Origin: an uncultured Corynebacterium sp.
GTDB taxonomy: Bacteria > Actinomycetota > Actinomycetes > Mycobacteriales > Mycobacteriaceae
Direction: 5' to 3'
Assembly: GCF_947253065.1 (NCBI RefSeq)
Contig: NZ_CAMXWS010000021.1
Location: 1-33,123 of the forward strand
Length of the DNA: 33,123 nt
Part shown: positions 15,673 through 23,995 of the stretch, in pieces
Numbering within the stretch: the first letter of the stretch is position 1
How the letters are laid out: every line of letters begins with the position of its first letter
Made by a program: the position numbers and the translations under genes
Notes under the pieces: generated by a model
Database searches by the model: none
Seen by the model: the letters and a program-made list of their open reading frames with translations, nothing else
What the model was told of the DNA's origin: nothing

Positions 15673-17037
15673 ATGTCTCGTTGGGTGTTGCACATCGACA
15701 TGGACGCTTTCTACGCGTCCTGTGAGCAGCTGACCCGTCCCACGCTGAAAGGGCGACCGGTGCTGGTCGCCGGTGTGACGGGGCGGGGAGTGGTCGCTGG
15801 GGCGAGCTATGAGGCTCGTAAATACGGTGCGCACTCGGCGATGCCTACCTACCGGGCCGTGCAGCTGGTTGGTTCCAAGGCAGTGCTGGTCTCACCGCGC
15901 CGGTCCGTGTATACCACGGCATCGCGCCGGGTCTTCGGGATCATTGCGCGTCGGGTGGATATCGTCGAGCAGCTCTCCATCGACGAGGCCTTTCTTGAAC
16001 CACGTGAGCTCGTTGGCGCAACGCCGGAGGAAGTCGAGCAGTGGGCCAATGAACTGCGTGAAGAGATTCGCAGAGAAACAGGTTTGCCCAGTTCGATTGG
16101 TGCGGGCACAGGTAAGCAGTACGCGAAAATCGGTTCTGGCCTGGCAAAACCGGATGGCACGTTCATCATTCCGCGGGAGAAGCAGACGGAGATCCTCCAC
16201 CCGCTTCCCGTGGGTGAGCTGTGGGGCGTAGGTCCCGTCACGGCCAACAAACTCACGGGCATTGGGGTGGAGACCATCGGTGATTTCGCGGCGATGAATG
16301 AGCGCGAAGTCGAAGTCGCGCTCGGCGGGGTAGTGGCCAAGCAATTGTGGACACTCGCGCGCGGCGTCGATGACCGTGAAGTGGCTCCGCGCGCGGAATC
16401 GAAGCAGATCTCTGCCGAACACACCTATCCACGCGATCTGACCACGAAAACTGAGGTCGAGGCAGCCATCAGGCGCGCGGCAGAAGGAGCACACAAGCGC
16501 TTGCTTATCGACGGCCGTGGTGCCCGCACCGTCACCGTTAAACTCAAGATGGCCGATTTCCACATTGAGTCACGCTCCAGCACCCTGACGTATGCCACCG
16601 ATGACCTGGACACGCTGACTGCAGCAGCTTTCCGGATTGCGCGTTATCCGGATGAACTGGGGCCGATCCGTCTGGTCGGGGTGGGCTTTTCCGGATTGGA
16701 AACGGTGATGCAGGAAGTGCTTTTCCCCGAGCTGGATCGGGCACATCTTCCCGAGCCGCAGTCAGGTGAGATCTTGCCGGTGATTCCAGCAGGGACACGG
16801 TCATGGGTGGCCACGCAGGACGTGCACCATGATGAATTCGGCCATGGGTGGATTCAGGGAGCAGGCCATGGCTTTGTCACAGTGCGGTTTGAAACACGTG
16901 CAACAGGACCTGGTCCCGTGAAGAACCTGCGGGCTGATGACCCAGCGCTCAACCCGGCTGACCCGGTCGAGTCACTGGCGTGGGAGGAGTGGCTTCAGAT
17001 TGAGGAAGACCCATTGGCAGACGAAGCTGAGCAATGA
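15673..17037 (+). CDS. dinB: DNA polymerase IV (Y-family translesion polymerase)
   Basis: DinB is an error-prone polymerase that copies past damaged bases. The 454-residue product has the catalytic aspartate in HIDMDAFYASCEQ (Asp9) and the acidic pair in SIDEAF (Asp104, Glu105). The palm, thumb and little-finger regions follow. The C-terminus is extended by about 100 residues, containing DVHHDEFGHGWIQGAGHG and RFETRATGPGPVKN, as in the long mycobacterial DinB1 type. No clear beta-clamp motif was recognised by eye. The ATG at 15673 has GGAG five bases upstream. TAGGCT at 15658-15663 could be a -10 element, which would make the leader very short. The last 89 bp overlap the convergent histidine kinase gene. 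Confidence 0.95.
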   Translation: MSRWVLHIDMDAFYASCEQLTRPTLKGRPVLVAGVTGRGVVAGASYEARKYGAHSAMPTYRAVQLVGSKAVLVSPRRSVYTTASRRVFGIIARRVDIVEQLSIDEAFLEPRELVGATPEEVEQWANELREEIRRETGLPSSIGAGTGKQYAKIGSGLAKPDGTFIIPREKQTEILHPLPVGELWGVGPVTANKLTGIGVETIGDFAAMNEREVEVALGGVVAKQLWTLARGVDDREVAPRAESKQISAEHTYPRDLTTKTEVEAAIRRAAEGAHKRLLIDGRGARTVTVKLKMADFHIESRSSTLTYATDDLDTLTAAAFRIARYPDELGPIRLVGVGFSGLETVMQEVLFPELDRAHLPEPQSGEILPVIPAGTRSWVATQDVHHDEFGHGWIQGAGHGFVTVRFETRATGPGPVKNLRADDPALNPADPVESLAWEEWLQIEEDPLADEAEQ

Positions 17038-18016
17038 CACCGCCACCCGGCTTCGGCGCAAGGTTGAGGGAGCCATTGTGGGAGGTGGCAATGGCGCTAA
17101 CAAGCGCGAGTCCAAGCCCATGCCCTGAACCGGAGATGCGGTTGGTGCCGCGCGCGAAAGGCTCTTTGAGCTGGTTTAGCTGCTCTGCGGTGAATGCGGG
17201 TCCGTCATTAGATACCTCGATGGTGGCGTATCCATCTGCTTGATTGACACGAAGCTGGGTCGAGTCTTCGGTGCCGTGGATTTCAGCATTGCGCAGCAGG
17301 TTGTCCACTGCTTGACGGATTAAAATCTCATCGCCAGTGATCATGATGGGGGCTGGGTGGGAGCCAGGACAGACATCGGTGAGATTGAAAACCGCAAGAT
17401 TCGGTGTCTGTGCGCGAGACAGATCAAGCAATGCTGAGACGGTCTCGGAACTGCGGCTATTCACCGTCCGGATATTGGTGAGCGCCGTCCGCATTTCTGC
17501 TTCGGTGGAATCTGGTGCCAGTGCCACATCTGCCACGGTCTGAATCGTGGCGATCGGGGTTTTCAGCTCATGCGAGGCATTGGCTGAGAAGCGCTGCTGG
17601 CTGGCCAGGGAAGCAGCCAGAGAATCCAGCATGGTGTCCAGAGCATTGGCCAGGTCACCGACCTCGTCCGGTGCGCCGGAATAACCCGTGCGTTGGTTCA
17701 GATTGCCGGCAGTGACCTCGCGGGCGGATTGGGCGATGCCGGAAAGGGGAGTGATCACCCAACCAGCAACGAACCAGCCGATGGCACCGGCCAGGGCAGT
17801 GAGGACCGCGAGCGTAGTCAAAGAAACAGTGAGCACGACCTTCAAAATGTCGTCGGTGACTGGCACTGCACCTGTGATCGCCGCATCGCCGGGAAAGACC
17901 GCCTCGAAGGGCACTGGAGTCAGCTTCAAATAGGCGTACATCACCGCGATGAGAATGCTGCCGACACCAGCGACGGTGAGGACGAAGAGCAGGGTAATGC
18001 GTGCGCGCAGGCTCAT
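16949..18016 (-). CDS. Two-component sensor histidine kinase
   Basis: This membrane sensor kinase has 355 residues: transmembrane helix 1 (about 8-30), a short extracytoplasmic loop of about 28 residues, helix 2 (about 59-88), a HAMP segment (about 89-140), and a dimerisation/phosphoacceptor helix with ASHELKTPIATIQ (His149). The ATPase domain shows the N-box DNLLRNAEIHG, a G1-type VSNDGP and the G2 loop GHGLGLALV. The very short sensor loop suggests sensing within the membrane or through a partner. The start overlaps the response regulator stop by 4 bp (ATGA). The last 29 residues, rich in Pro and Thr, lie beyond the ATPase fold and are encoded antisense to the end of dinB. The stimulus is unknown. 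Confidence 0.9.
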   Translation of the reverse strand: MSLRARITLLFVLTVAGVGSILIAVMYAYLKLTPVPFEAVFPGDAAITGAVPVTDDILKVVLTVSLTTLAVLTALAGAIGWFVAGWVITPLSGIAQSAREVTAGNLNQRTGYSGAPDEVGDLANALDTMLDSLAASLASQQRFSANASHELKTPIATIQTVADVALAPDSTEAEMRTALTNIRTVNSRSSETVSALLDLSRAQTPNLAVFNLTDVCPGSHPAPIMITGDEILIRQAVDNLLRNAEIHGTEDSTQLRVNQADGYATIEVSNDGPAFTAEQLNQLKEPFARGTNRISGSGHGLGLALVSAIATSHNGSLNLAPKPGGGVIAQLRLPMGLPQSEATPPTPVTRPGQPG

Positions 18017-18705
18017 TGCTGATCCTCCGTATCAGGGATTGCCACAAAATAGCCTTCGCCGGGACGGGTGTGAATGATCCACGGCTCGCCCAGTTTCCGG
18101 CGCAAATACGAAATGGTCACGCGGGGTGAGTTGGTGAAGGGATCGGCATTGGCATCCCAAGCCTCCTCGAGGAGTTCTTCGGCAGACAACACCGCACCGT
18201 CAGCCTCCATGAGCACCTGCAGGACAGCGAACTCCTTCGGAGAGAGATTGATTTCTTCACTACCGCGCAGCACGCGCTTGCGGGTCTCATCCAGGCGCAC
18301 ATCGCCACAGACCAGAACTGAATTGCGTTGCGCTGAAGACCGCCGAGCAAGTGCAGTCACTCGTGCGATCAGCTCGGGTAATTCAAAAGGCTTGGGCAGG
18401 TAATCATCGGCGCCGAGTTGGAAGCCACTCAAACGATCATCGAGTGTGCCAGCTGCGGTGAGCATGAGTACCCGGATGTGCGGGTAGTCAGCCACGATCC
18501 GTGCACAGATGTCATCGCCATGCACTCCTGGCAGGTCACGGTCGAGGACTATTACGTCGATTTCTGTCGCGTGGGAGAGGAGGTAATCAAGGGCCACGGT
18601 GCCGTCGTAAAGCGGATGCGTGTGGAAATTCTCCCTGCTCAGCGCGGTCGAAATGGCGTCGGCAAGAATGGTCTCGTCTTCGACGATGAGCACGCGTGCA
18701 GTCAT
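18013..18705 (-). CDS. OmpR/PhoB-family response regulator
   Basis: This DNA-binding response regulator is the partner of the adjacent kinase. Its 230 residues comprise a receiver domain (about 1-118) with the acidic pocket Glu9-Asp10, phosphoacceptor Asp55 in VLDRDLPG, and Lys105 in LPKPF. A winged-helix domain follows (about 130-225) with the typical SPKEFAVLQVLMEADGA and VTISYLRRKLG segments. The ATG at 18705 gives the standard N-terminus MTARVLIVEDE; an upstream in-frame ATG at 18744 is possible but would reach into the divergent gene's leader. No strong ribosome binding site precedes 18705. Divergent transcription from a 51-bp gap suggests it may control the neighbouring membrane protein gene. 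Confidence 0.92.
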   Translation of the reverse strand: MTARVLIVEDETILADAISTALSRENFHTHPLYDGTVALDYLLSHATEIDVIVLDRDLPGVHGDDICARIVADYPHIRVLMLTAAGTLDDRLSGFQLGADDYLPKPFELPELIARVTALARRSSAQRNSVLVCGDVRLDETRKRVLRGSEEINLSPKEFAVLQVLMEADGAVLSAEELLEEAWDANADPFTNSPRVTISYLRRKLGEPWIIHTRPGEGYFVAIPDTEDQQ

Positions 18706-18756
18706 GTTTTTTGATCTTAACGCTCTCGCAACATCGCCTTGCATAACGTTTGGGTC

Positions 18757-19659
18757 ATGCCAAAACGGATAGTTGGAATTGATGTGTGCCGCGGAATCGC
18801 CTTAGTCGCGATGATGGCTGCGCACCTGACCGTCACGGGTGCGAACACTATCGGGATCACCGGACAGTTGTTGTACGGATTCCCGGCCGCGCTCTTCGCA
18901 TTCCTTGCGGGAGTGTCCATGAAGCTCATGGCGCGCACCGCCGGGGCATTGCAGTTCACCGTGCGCGGGCTGGCACTGATTGTGCTGCATTTTGCGCTCG
19001 TGCCCTTCGGCGGCGACATCACGATCGTTCTGCTTCCCATTGGCATCAGCATGATCGCACTCGGCTGGATCACGGACTGGGATCCGCGTGCGAAGGGTGT
19101 GCTGTTCATCGGACTGACTGTGGTCTCGGGCCTGATCTATCAGTTCGGACTTGAGCCGTGGGTCCTGTTCGGTCCGCCGTACCCGCTGGTGATGTGGGCA
19201 GCGCTCATGATCGCAGGAATGCTCACCGAAGAAGTCATTCTGCCGTCGCGTGGTGCGATATTCGCCAGCGCGGCGGGCGGCGCTGTGATCGCTGTTGTGG
19301 TCCTGTTCGTACGCATGAACTATGTCGTGCCCTCTGCCTGGTTGGAGCCCAATGGCCACACTGGCGGCGTGCTGGATATTGCCGGTTCGGTGGGCATGTC
19401 GCTCGCGGTACTGGGGCTCTGCAGTGTGGTTTCGCGTTCGTTCGTGCTCGGCCCGCTCGGCGCGATGTCGCTGACGGTGTACTGCCTGCACATTCTCACC
19501 GCGCAGTGGTTGAACTTCCCCGTCAGCGTCGTGCTCACCGTCGGATTCGCCATCGTGTGGTCGGCCTTCTTCCGTCGTGGGCCGATGGAAGCGGCTGTGC
19601 GCTGGTGCATCGAAAGCGCCACCAAAGCAGCTGCGTACCTATCGCGTGCTTCGGCTTAA
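18757..19659 (+). CDS. HGSNAT/DUF1624-type multi-pass membrane protein (putative acyltransferase)
   Basis: The 300-residue product is almost entirely hydrophobic, with about eight to ten predicted helices. It opens with RIVGIDVCRGIALVAMMAAHL, the signature of the heparan-alpha-glucosaminide N-acetyltransferase catalytic domain family (DUF1624). Members move acyl groups from a cytoplasmic donor across the membrane in a few studied cases; the substrate in corynebacteria is not known, but a cell-envelope glycan or lipid is a reasonable guess. I chose the ATG at 18757; a TTG at 18739 is an alternative. The gene is transcribed away from the response regulator with only 51 bp between the starts. 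A trypsin-like protease gene follows 58 bp downstream. Confidence 0.78.
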   Translation: MPKRIVGIDVCRGIALVAMMAAHLTVTGANTIGITGQLLYGFPAALFAFLAGVSMKLMARTAGALQFTVRGLALIVLHFALVPFGGDITIVLLPIGISMIALGWITDWDPRAKGVLFIGLTVVSGLIYQFGLEPWVLFGPPYPLVMWAALMIAGMLTEEVILPSRGAIFASAAGGAVIAVVVLFVRMNYVVPSAWLEPNGHTGGVLDIAGSVGMSLAVLGLCSVVSRSFVLGPLGAMSLTVYCLHILTAQWLNFPVSVVLTVGFAIVWSAFFRRGPMEAAVRWCIESATKAAAYLSRASA

Positions 19660-19717
19660 ACCTCCCATTTTCTCGTTCCTTTAACTCGCTCCCTTTCAAG
19701 AACTCATAAGGAGAATC

Positions 19718-20632
19718 ATGAAATTCACTCGCACCACCACCGCACTCGCGCTAACGGCTTTGCTTGCTGCACCGGCTCCCGCGTGGGCGTTGGACAGCAA
19801 AGACTTCGCAGGGGACACACCGGAAGCAGACACCGTGGTCTCCCTGCGCATGGCGGACAGTGAGCCGGAAGAAGGTGGCTGCACCGGCACTGCGATCGCA
19901 CCGCACTGGGTGGTCACAGCACGCCACTGCATGGAAATGTTCAATGAGCCAGGCGGCAGCGTGCGCACCGGACAAGGTGATGAACAGCGGGTATACAAGG
20001 TAGACCGCTGGGAAAAGGCACCACGTGGGGATATCGGTCTGGTTCACACCGAAGAACCGATGCAGCTTGAAAAATTCGCAGAGGTTTCCCACGACGAGCT
20101 GCACAATGGTGAGGTCACGGTCTACGGCTGGTCTTCGGAGGGAACCGGCGGTACGGAAAAGCTGCCCATCGCTAAGGGCGATGCAGACACGTCGGCTGGC
20201 GAAGATGCGCCCGTGCTTTTCGACGCCCCCTCTGCCGCCGTCGTCTCACTGAAAAACGGCGCGCGTATCCAGGGCGGCGATTCGGGAGGCCCGATCTTCG
20301 CTGATGGCAAAGTCGCCGCAGTCATGTCCGCTGGGCTTTTCGACGACCCGGATAATCCATCCGAAGAAGACCTGCTGAGCAACCCAAAGGTCGCGGTATC
20401 CCCAGTTGCTGATCAGGCGGAGTGGATTGAAAAGGTCATCGCTGGTGAAGCAACAGGCATCGATGATGCAGCGACGATGCCGGAGAAGGTCAATGGTGCG
20501 GACGGTGCTGATGCTGCCAGCGCTATGGAAGCTGAAGAAGCCGGGGAGCAGATGCCGGTGAGCCTGTGGATCATTCTGGGCAGCGTGATCATCGTTGCTG
20601 GTGCAGCTGCATGGCGCTTTAGCCGCAAATAA
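19718..20632 (+). CDS. Membrane-anchored trypsin-like serine protease
   Basis: The 304-residue protein has a signal peptide ending near AWA (residues 22-24), followed by a chymotrypsin-fold domain with the full catalytic triad: His70 (VTARHC), Asp105 (RGDIGLV) and Ser189 (GGDSGGP). Cys55 and Cys71 are placed to form the disulfide that flanks the histidine in this family. A Glu/Ala-rich linker (about 245-278) leads to a C-terminal transmembrane helix (about 280-300) and a short basic tail, FSRK. The protease should therefore sit on the outer face of the plasma membrane. A strong AAGGAGAATC ribosome binding site precedes the ATG. The 3' end overlaps the convergent asparaginase gene by 14 bp. 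Its target is unknown. Confidence 0.87.
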   Translation: MKFTRTTTALALTALLAAPAPAWALDSKDFAGDTPEADTVVSLRMADSEPEEGGCTGTAIAPHWVVTARHCMEMFNEPGGSVRTGQGDEQRVYKVDRWEKAPRGDIGLVHTEEPMQLEKFAEVSHDELHNGEVTVYGWSSEGTGGTEKLPIAKGDADTSAGEDAPVLFDAPSAAVVSLKNGARIQGGDSGGPIFADGKVAAVMSAGLFDDPDNPSEEDLLSNPKVAVSPVADQAEWIEKVIAGEATGIDDAATMPEKVNGADGADAASAMEAEEAGEQMPVSLWIILGSVIIVAGAAAWRFSRK

Positions 20633-21548
20633 GTGAAGCGGGATCGACCCCGGTAGCCAGCGCCACCGCGAGAGCAATACGCGCTTGGCTGGCGCGCAGC
20701 CAGCTACCCGGGATCGCGCCCTTTTCGCCCAAGGTGGCACCGCCACCAGCACCGCCGTAAGCGAATTCGACCTTGCCGTGCGGGACAACGGTAGTAAGCA
20801 CTACCGGGATCCCCGCGGCAAGTGCGCGTTTGATGGCATGGCCCATCTGTTCAGAAACATTGCCGGAACCCATTCCTTCGACGATGATCCCGTCGGGGCG
20901 CATCTGGATCACAGCATCGAGAATGTCAGGTTCGGCTCCGGCCCAACCGGCCACGATCGGGATATTCAGCCCGGCGAGTGATGACCTGGAAAGGGGAGTG
21001 GGACGTTCAGGCGCAGAATCCACATCCGGGTATGTCGGACGGAAGGCATCGAGCGCATGCGTGTCCGCCTTGACCAGACCACGCGCCGGGAGAATCTTTC
21101 CACCAAATGCGATGACGACTCCTTGCTCCGAATCACCGCCACCAGCGATGTAATCAAATGCCGTACGGAGATTTTCCGGACCATCAGGGGACGGCGCATC
21201 AGCGGCGTATTGTGCACCGGTGAGCACCACTGGACGTGAGTCAGTGTGGAAAAGGTCGAGTGCAAGTGCGGTATCCACCATCGAATCTGTGCCATGTGTG
21301 ACCACCACGCCAGTGATCTTCGGATCAGCGAGCTGCTCGTGCACGGTGGCCACCAGATCATCAATATCCGCCAGCGTCATCGCCGAAGAATCAAGGGAAC
21401 GGATATCCACCGGGCGGAACGGCACATCGATCCGAGCTTGCTGGATCAGTTGCGTCGCTAAGCGGCGAGGCACCAGCGCACCGGCATCGTCTTTTTCACA
21501 CGCGATGGTCCCACCAGTGGCGACCACAGCGATTTCCAAAGGAGTCAT
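20619..21548 (-). CDS. ansA: L-asparaginase
   Basis: This amidohydrolase converts L-asparagine to aspartate and ammonia. Both family signatures are present: ATGGTIA with the nucleophilic Thr14, and THGTDSM at 84-90, which supplies Thr87 and Asp88. The length, 309 residues, fits bacterial asparaginases. No signal peptide is visible, so the enzyme is probably cytoplasmic. It could be annotated type I or type II; I do not separate these by eye. The gene is convergent with the protease gene (14-bp overlap) and divergent from the Mtb12-like lipoprotein gene. The shared 83-bp gap contains an inverted repeat that may be an operator. Confidence 0.92.
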   Translation of the reverse strand: MTPLEIAVVATGGTIACEKDDAGALVPRRLATQLIQQARIDVPFRPVDIRSLDSSAMTLADIDDLVATVHEQLADPKITGVVVTHGTDSMVDTALALDLFHTDSRPVVLTGAQYAADAPSPDGPENLRTAFDYIAGGGDSEQGVVIAFGGKILPARGLVKADTHALDAFRPTYPDVDSAPERPTPLSRSSLAGLNIPIVAGWAGAEPDILDAVIQMRPDGIIVEGMGSGNVSEQMGHAIKRALAAGIPVVLTTVVPHGKVEFAYGGAGGGATLGEKGAIPGSWLRASQARIALAVALATGVDPASLICG

Positions 21549-21572
21549 GAGGTTCAGACTAGGCGTGCCGAT

Positions 21573-21607
21573 TGGCCTAAGACCAGCTAGCCGGTAACGT
21601 TAGGCCA
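21573..21607. promoter_or_regulatory. Inverted repeat in the divergent asparaginase-lipoprotein promoter region
   Basis: TGGCCTAA (21573-21580) and TTAGGCCA (21600-21607) are exact inverted copies separated by 19 bases. The pair sits in the middle of the gap between two divergent start codons, as expected of an operator for a dimeric regulator. This is inferred from position and symmetry only; the regulator is unknown. Confidence 0.4.
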
Positions 21608-21631
21608 GTTAGCGAGAACAAGGAGAGAATT

Positions 21632-22261
21632 GTGAACGCACCGACCAATGCACGGAAAATCGCCGCAATCGCGGCCGCGTTCAGCGCCGCAGTGACCCTG
21701 GCGGCATGCTCGAACAACGAAGAAGAGACCGAATCAAACTCGGCAAATGGCTCTGGTGCTGCCTCTGAGCAGGCAGCACCGGCCGCTGAGATGCCCACTG
21801 CTGATGAGCTCAACGAAGTCCTGGCACGCGCAACGAATTCGCAGCTGCCGATGGAAGAGCGCGTCAAGTCCGTTCAGGGCGGCGAGAATGCGCAGGAGCT
21901 TTTCGACGTGATGACGCAGGCGAAGGAAGAGTCCGGCGCTAATTTCCAGGTTGTCGAGCCGATCCTGCCGGGCTTCAGCCCGACTGAGGTCCTTGCTGCA
22001 GTGAACTTCACCCAGCCGGATCAGGGGCCGTCTGTTGCGGAGAATGTCTCCTTCGTTTACGAGGAGAACACCTGGAAGCTGTCCCAGTCCTGGGCGTGCA
22101 CCCTGATCACCAACACGGTGACCCCGGAGCAGGTTCCGGAGATGTGCAAGGGCCAGACCGAAGGCGATGCCGCAGCACCAGCTGAGGGCGAGGCTGGCGC
22201 ACCGGCACCGGCTGAGCAGGGTGCACCGGCTGAGCAGGGTGCCCCGGCACCGGCTCTCTAA
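21632..22261 (+). CDS. Mtb12-like secreted lipoprotein
   Basis: The 209-residue product has a basic N-terminus and hydrophobic segment ending in the lipobox LAAC (Cys26), so it should be lipid-anchored outside the plasma membrane. After a low-complexity Ser/Glu/Ala linker comes a folded domain (about 52-165) with QLPMEERVKSVQGG and SVAENVSFVYEENTWKLSQ. This pattern resembles the C-terminal domain of the mycobacterial low-molecular-weight antigen MTB12. The C-terminus ends in Ala/Pro/Glu/Gly repeats of the form APAEQG. The gene starts at a GTG with an AGGAGAG site upstream. No enzymatic residues were recognised; a structural or envelope role is likely but unproven. Confidence 0.82.
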   Translation: MNAPTNARKIAAIAAAFSAAVTLAACSNNEEETESNSANGSGAASEQAAPAAEMPTADELNEVLARATNSQLPMEERVKSVQGGENAQELFDVMTQAKEESGANFQVVEPILPGFSPTEVLAAVNFTQPDQGPSVAENVSFVYEENTWKLSQSWACTLITNTVTPEQVPEMCKGQTEGDAAAPAEGEAGAPAPAEQGAPAEQGAPAPAL

Positions 22262-22263
22262 AG

Positions 22264-22318
22264 CTCTCTTCGACTCCGCGGAGAGTCATGGGCTTTAAAA
22301 GACTGAGGGCTTTTAAGT
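22264..22318. terminator. Possible bidirectional terminator between convergent genes
   Basis: Two weak hairpins lie in the 58-bp gap: GACTC with GAGAGTC (one bulge) around CGCG, then CTTTAAAAG with CTTTTAAG. The second is A/T-rich and near T-runs on both strands. It may end both the lipoprotein and ABC-F transcripts, but neither hairpin is strong. Confidence 0.35.
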
Positions 22319-22319
22319 C

Positions 22320-23990
22320 CTAGTCTTCCTCGCGCCACACTTCTTCCGTCCACAGCGTGGACAGGGTAAGAAGGGTGGCGCGTCCGTCTTTTTGCGCCCG
22401 GCGTTGGCGCCAGCGACGACGTACCCAGCGGTCGTGGCTGGTGATGATCACGGTGCCGGGGAAATCTACCAATGCTGCTTCGAGTTCCTCAGCAAGGGCG
22501 AGGGAGAGGTGGTTGGTGGGCTCGTCGAGAAGCAGCAGATCTGGCGGGGACGACAAGATCTTGCCCAGTGATACACGGCGGCGCTGGCCAAGGGAGAGAT
22601 CCTCAAGCGGCATCGCTGCTTGCGCCGGGGTCATCAGGCCCATCTCCACGATCTCTGGAACAATATCTGCGCCGGTGACCGAGAGGTCCGTCCACGAATC
22701 ATCCTGTTCCAGACGGGCAACAGTCATCTCTTCCGGCATGATGATCTCGCCGGTGTAATCAGTCAGCTCACCGTCGATGATCTTCAACAGCGTCGATTTG
22801 CCGGAACCATTCGGGCCTTCCACCAGCAGCTGTTCACCGGGCTGCACCTTGAGGTTCAGGGGCGCAAGGCGATCGGGGACAGCGAGGTCTTTAGTAATGA
22901 GTGCCGGTACACCGAGAGCTGTCGCGGTGTGCTCCGGGATGCCCATGAAGCGCAGCGGCTTTGGGGGCGCGGGAATCTCATTGCGCTCAAGAGCCTCGAG
23001 TCGGTTCTCTGCTGATCGGCGGCGGTTTCCCACGGTTTTCGCGGCGCGGTCGGCATAGTATTTCGCAGCCTTTCGCACTTCCGTCTTCGGCACATCTGAA
23101 TGGAAGATGTCTTGCGCTGATTGCTCAGCAGCCTTTTCCAGGCGTTCACGCTCGTGCTCTTGAGCGGCATAATCAGATTCCCAGCGCTGGCGGCGGCGCT
23201 CACGCGCTTTCAGATAATCACTGAAAGAACCCGTGAAGCGTGCGCCCTGGCGAGTTTCCTCACCCATTCCGCCTTCCGGGCCCAAGCCGGGATCCAAGTC
23301 GACGAGGCCATCGCAGACAGCATCCAAGAAATAACGGTCGTGGGAGGCAGCCAGCACCGGGCCACGGAATGCTTCGAGTTCGCCGACAAGGAAGTCCACT
23401 GCCTCATCGTCGAGGTGGTTCGTCGGCTCATCCAAAACCATCGCATCCACCGGTCGCAGCAGGAGAGTGGCCAGTGCGAAACGGCGACGCTGCCCACCGG
23501 ACATTTCCCCCAGCGGGGTGGACAGATCCACATTGGCAAGGCCCAGACCAGCAAGCACAGTCGCGATACGGGCATCGAGCTCCCACACTCCGGAATTCTC
23601 CGCACGCGCCAGTGCGAGATCGAATTCATCAGCAAGACGGGTGTTGTCCGGATCTCCCGTCATCTGGCCAGAAAGATCCGCGATTGCGCGCTCAACGCCG
23701 CGGAGTTCATCCACGGCGGCGTCGATAAGCGAACGTGCTGGCTCTGTGAACGGCAACGACGTTTCCTGGGCGATGAAGCCAGTGACTGGCGGGGTGACCA
23801 GCGTGCCGGCAGTCGGCTCAAGGTCACCGGAAATGACGCCCAACAGTGTTGACTTGCCCGCGCCGTTCTCACCGATTAGGCCCGTGACGGAACCAGATGG
23901 AACCGCGAACGAGATATCAGTGAGCACGCGGTGCCCATCGGGGTAGGTAAATGAGATTCCATCGAGTCCAATATGAAGCGGGGCAGGCAT
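22320..23990 (-). CDS. ABC-F family ATPase (ribosome-associated type)
   Basis: The 556-residue protein has two ATP-binding cassettes and no membrane segment, as in ABC-F translation factors and antibiotic-protection proteins. Cassette 1 has GENGAGKST (40-48), a signature MSGGQRRR and Walker B VLDEPTNHLD. Cassette 2 has GPNGSGKST, a variant signature LSLGQRRR, and LLLLDEPTNHLS. A charged, helical inter-domain linker (about 255-340, rich in Arg, Lys and Glu) matches the P-site tRNA interaction motif region. In this family the function is clearing or protecting the ribosome; whether this one gives drug resistance cannot be told from sequence alone. It lies five bases after the DUF6263-like lipoprotein gene and is probably co-transcribed with it. 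Confidence 0.9.
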   Translation of the reverse strand: MPAPLHIGLDGISFTYPDGHRVLTDISFAVPSGSVTGLIGENGAGKSTLLGVISGDLEPTAGTLVTPPVTGFIAQETSLPFTEPARSLIDAAVDELRGVERAIADLSGQMTGDPDNTRLADEFDLALARAENSGVWELDARIATVLAGLGLANVDLSTPLGEMSGGQRRRFALATLLLRPVDAMVLDEPTNHLDDEAVDFLVGELEAFRGPVLAASHDRYFLDAVCDGLVDLDPGLGPEGGMGEETRQGARFTGSFSDYLKARERRRQRWESDYAAQEHERERLEKAAEQSAQDIFHSDVPKTEVRKAAKYYADRAAKTVGNRRRSAENRLEALERNEIPAPPKPLRFMGIPEHTATALGVPALITKDLAVPDRLAPLNLKVQPGEQLLVEGPNGSGKSTLLKIIDGELTDYTGEIIMPEEMTVARLEQDDSWTDLSVTGADIVPEIVEMGLMTPAQAAMPLEDLSLGQRRRVSLGKILSSPPDLLLLDEPTNHLSLALAEELEAALVDFPGTVIITSHDRWVRRRWRQRRAQKDGRATLLTLSTLWTEEVWREED

Positions 23991-23995
23991 GATGC

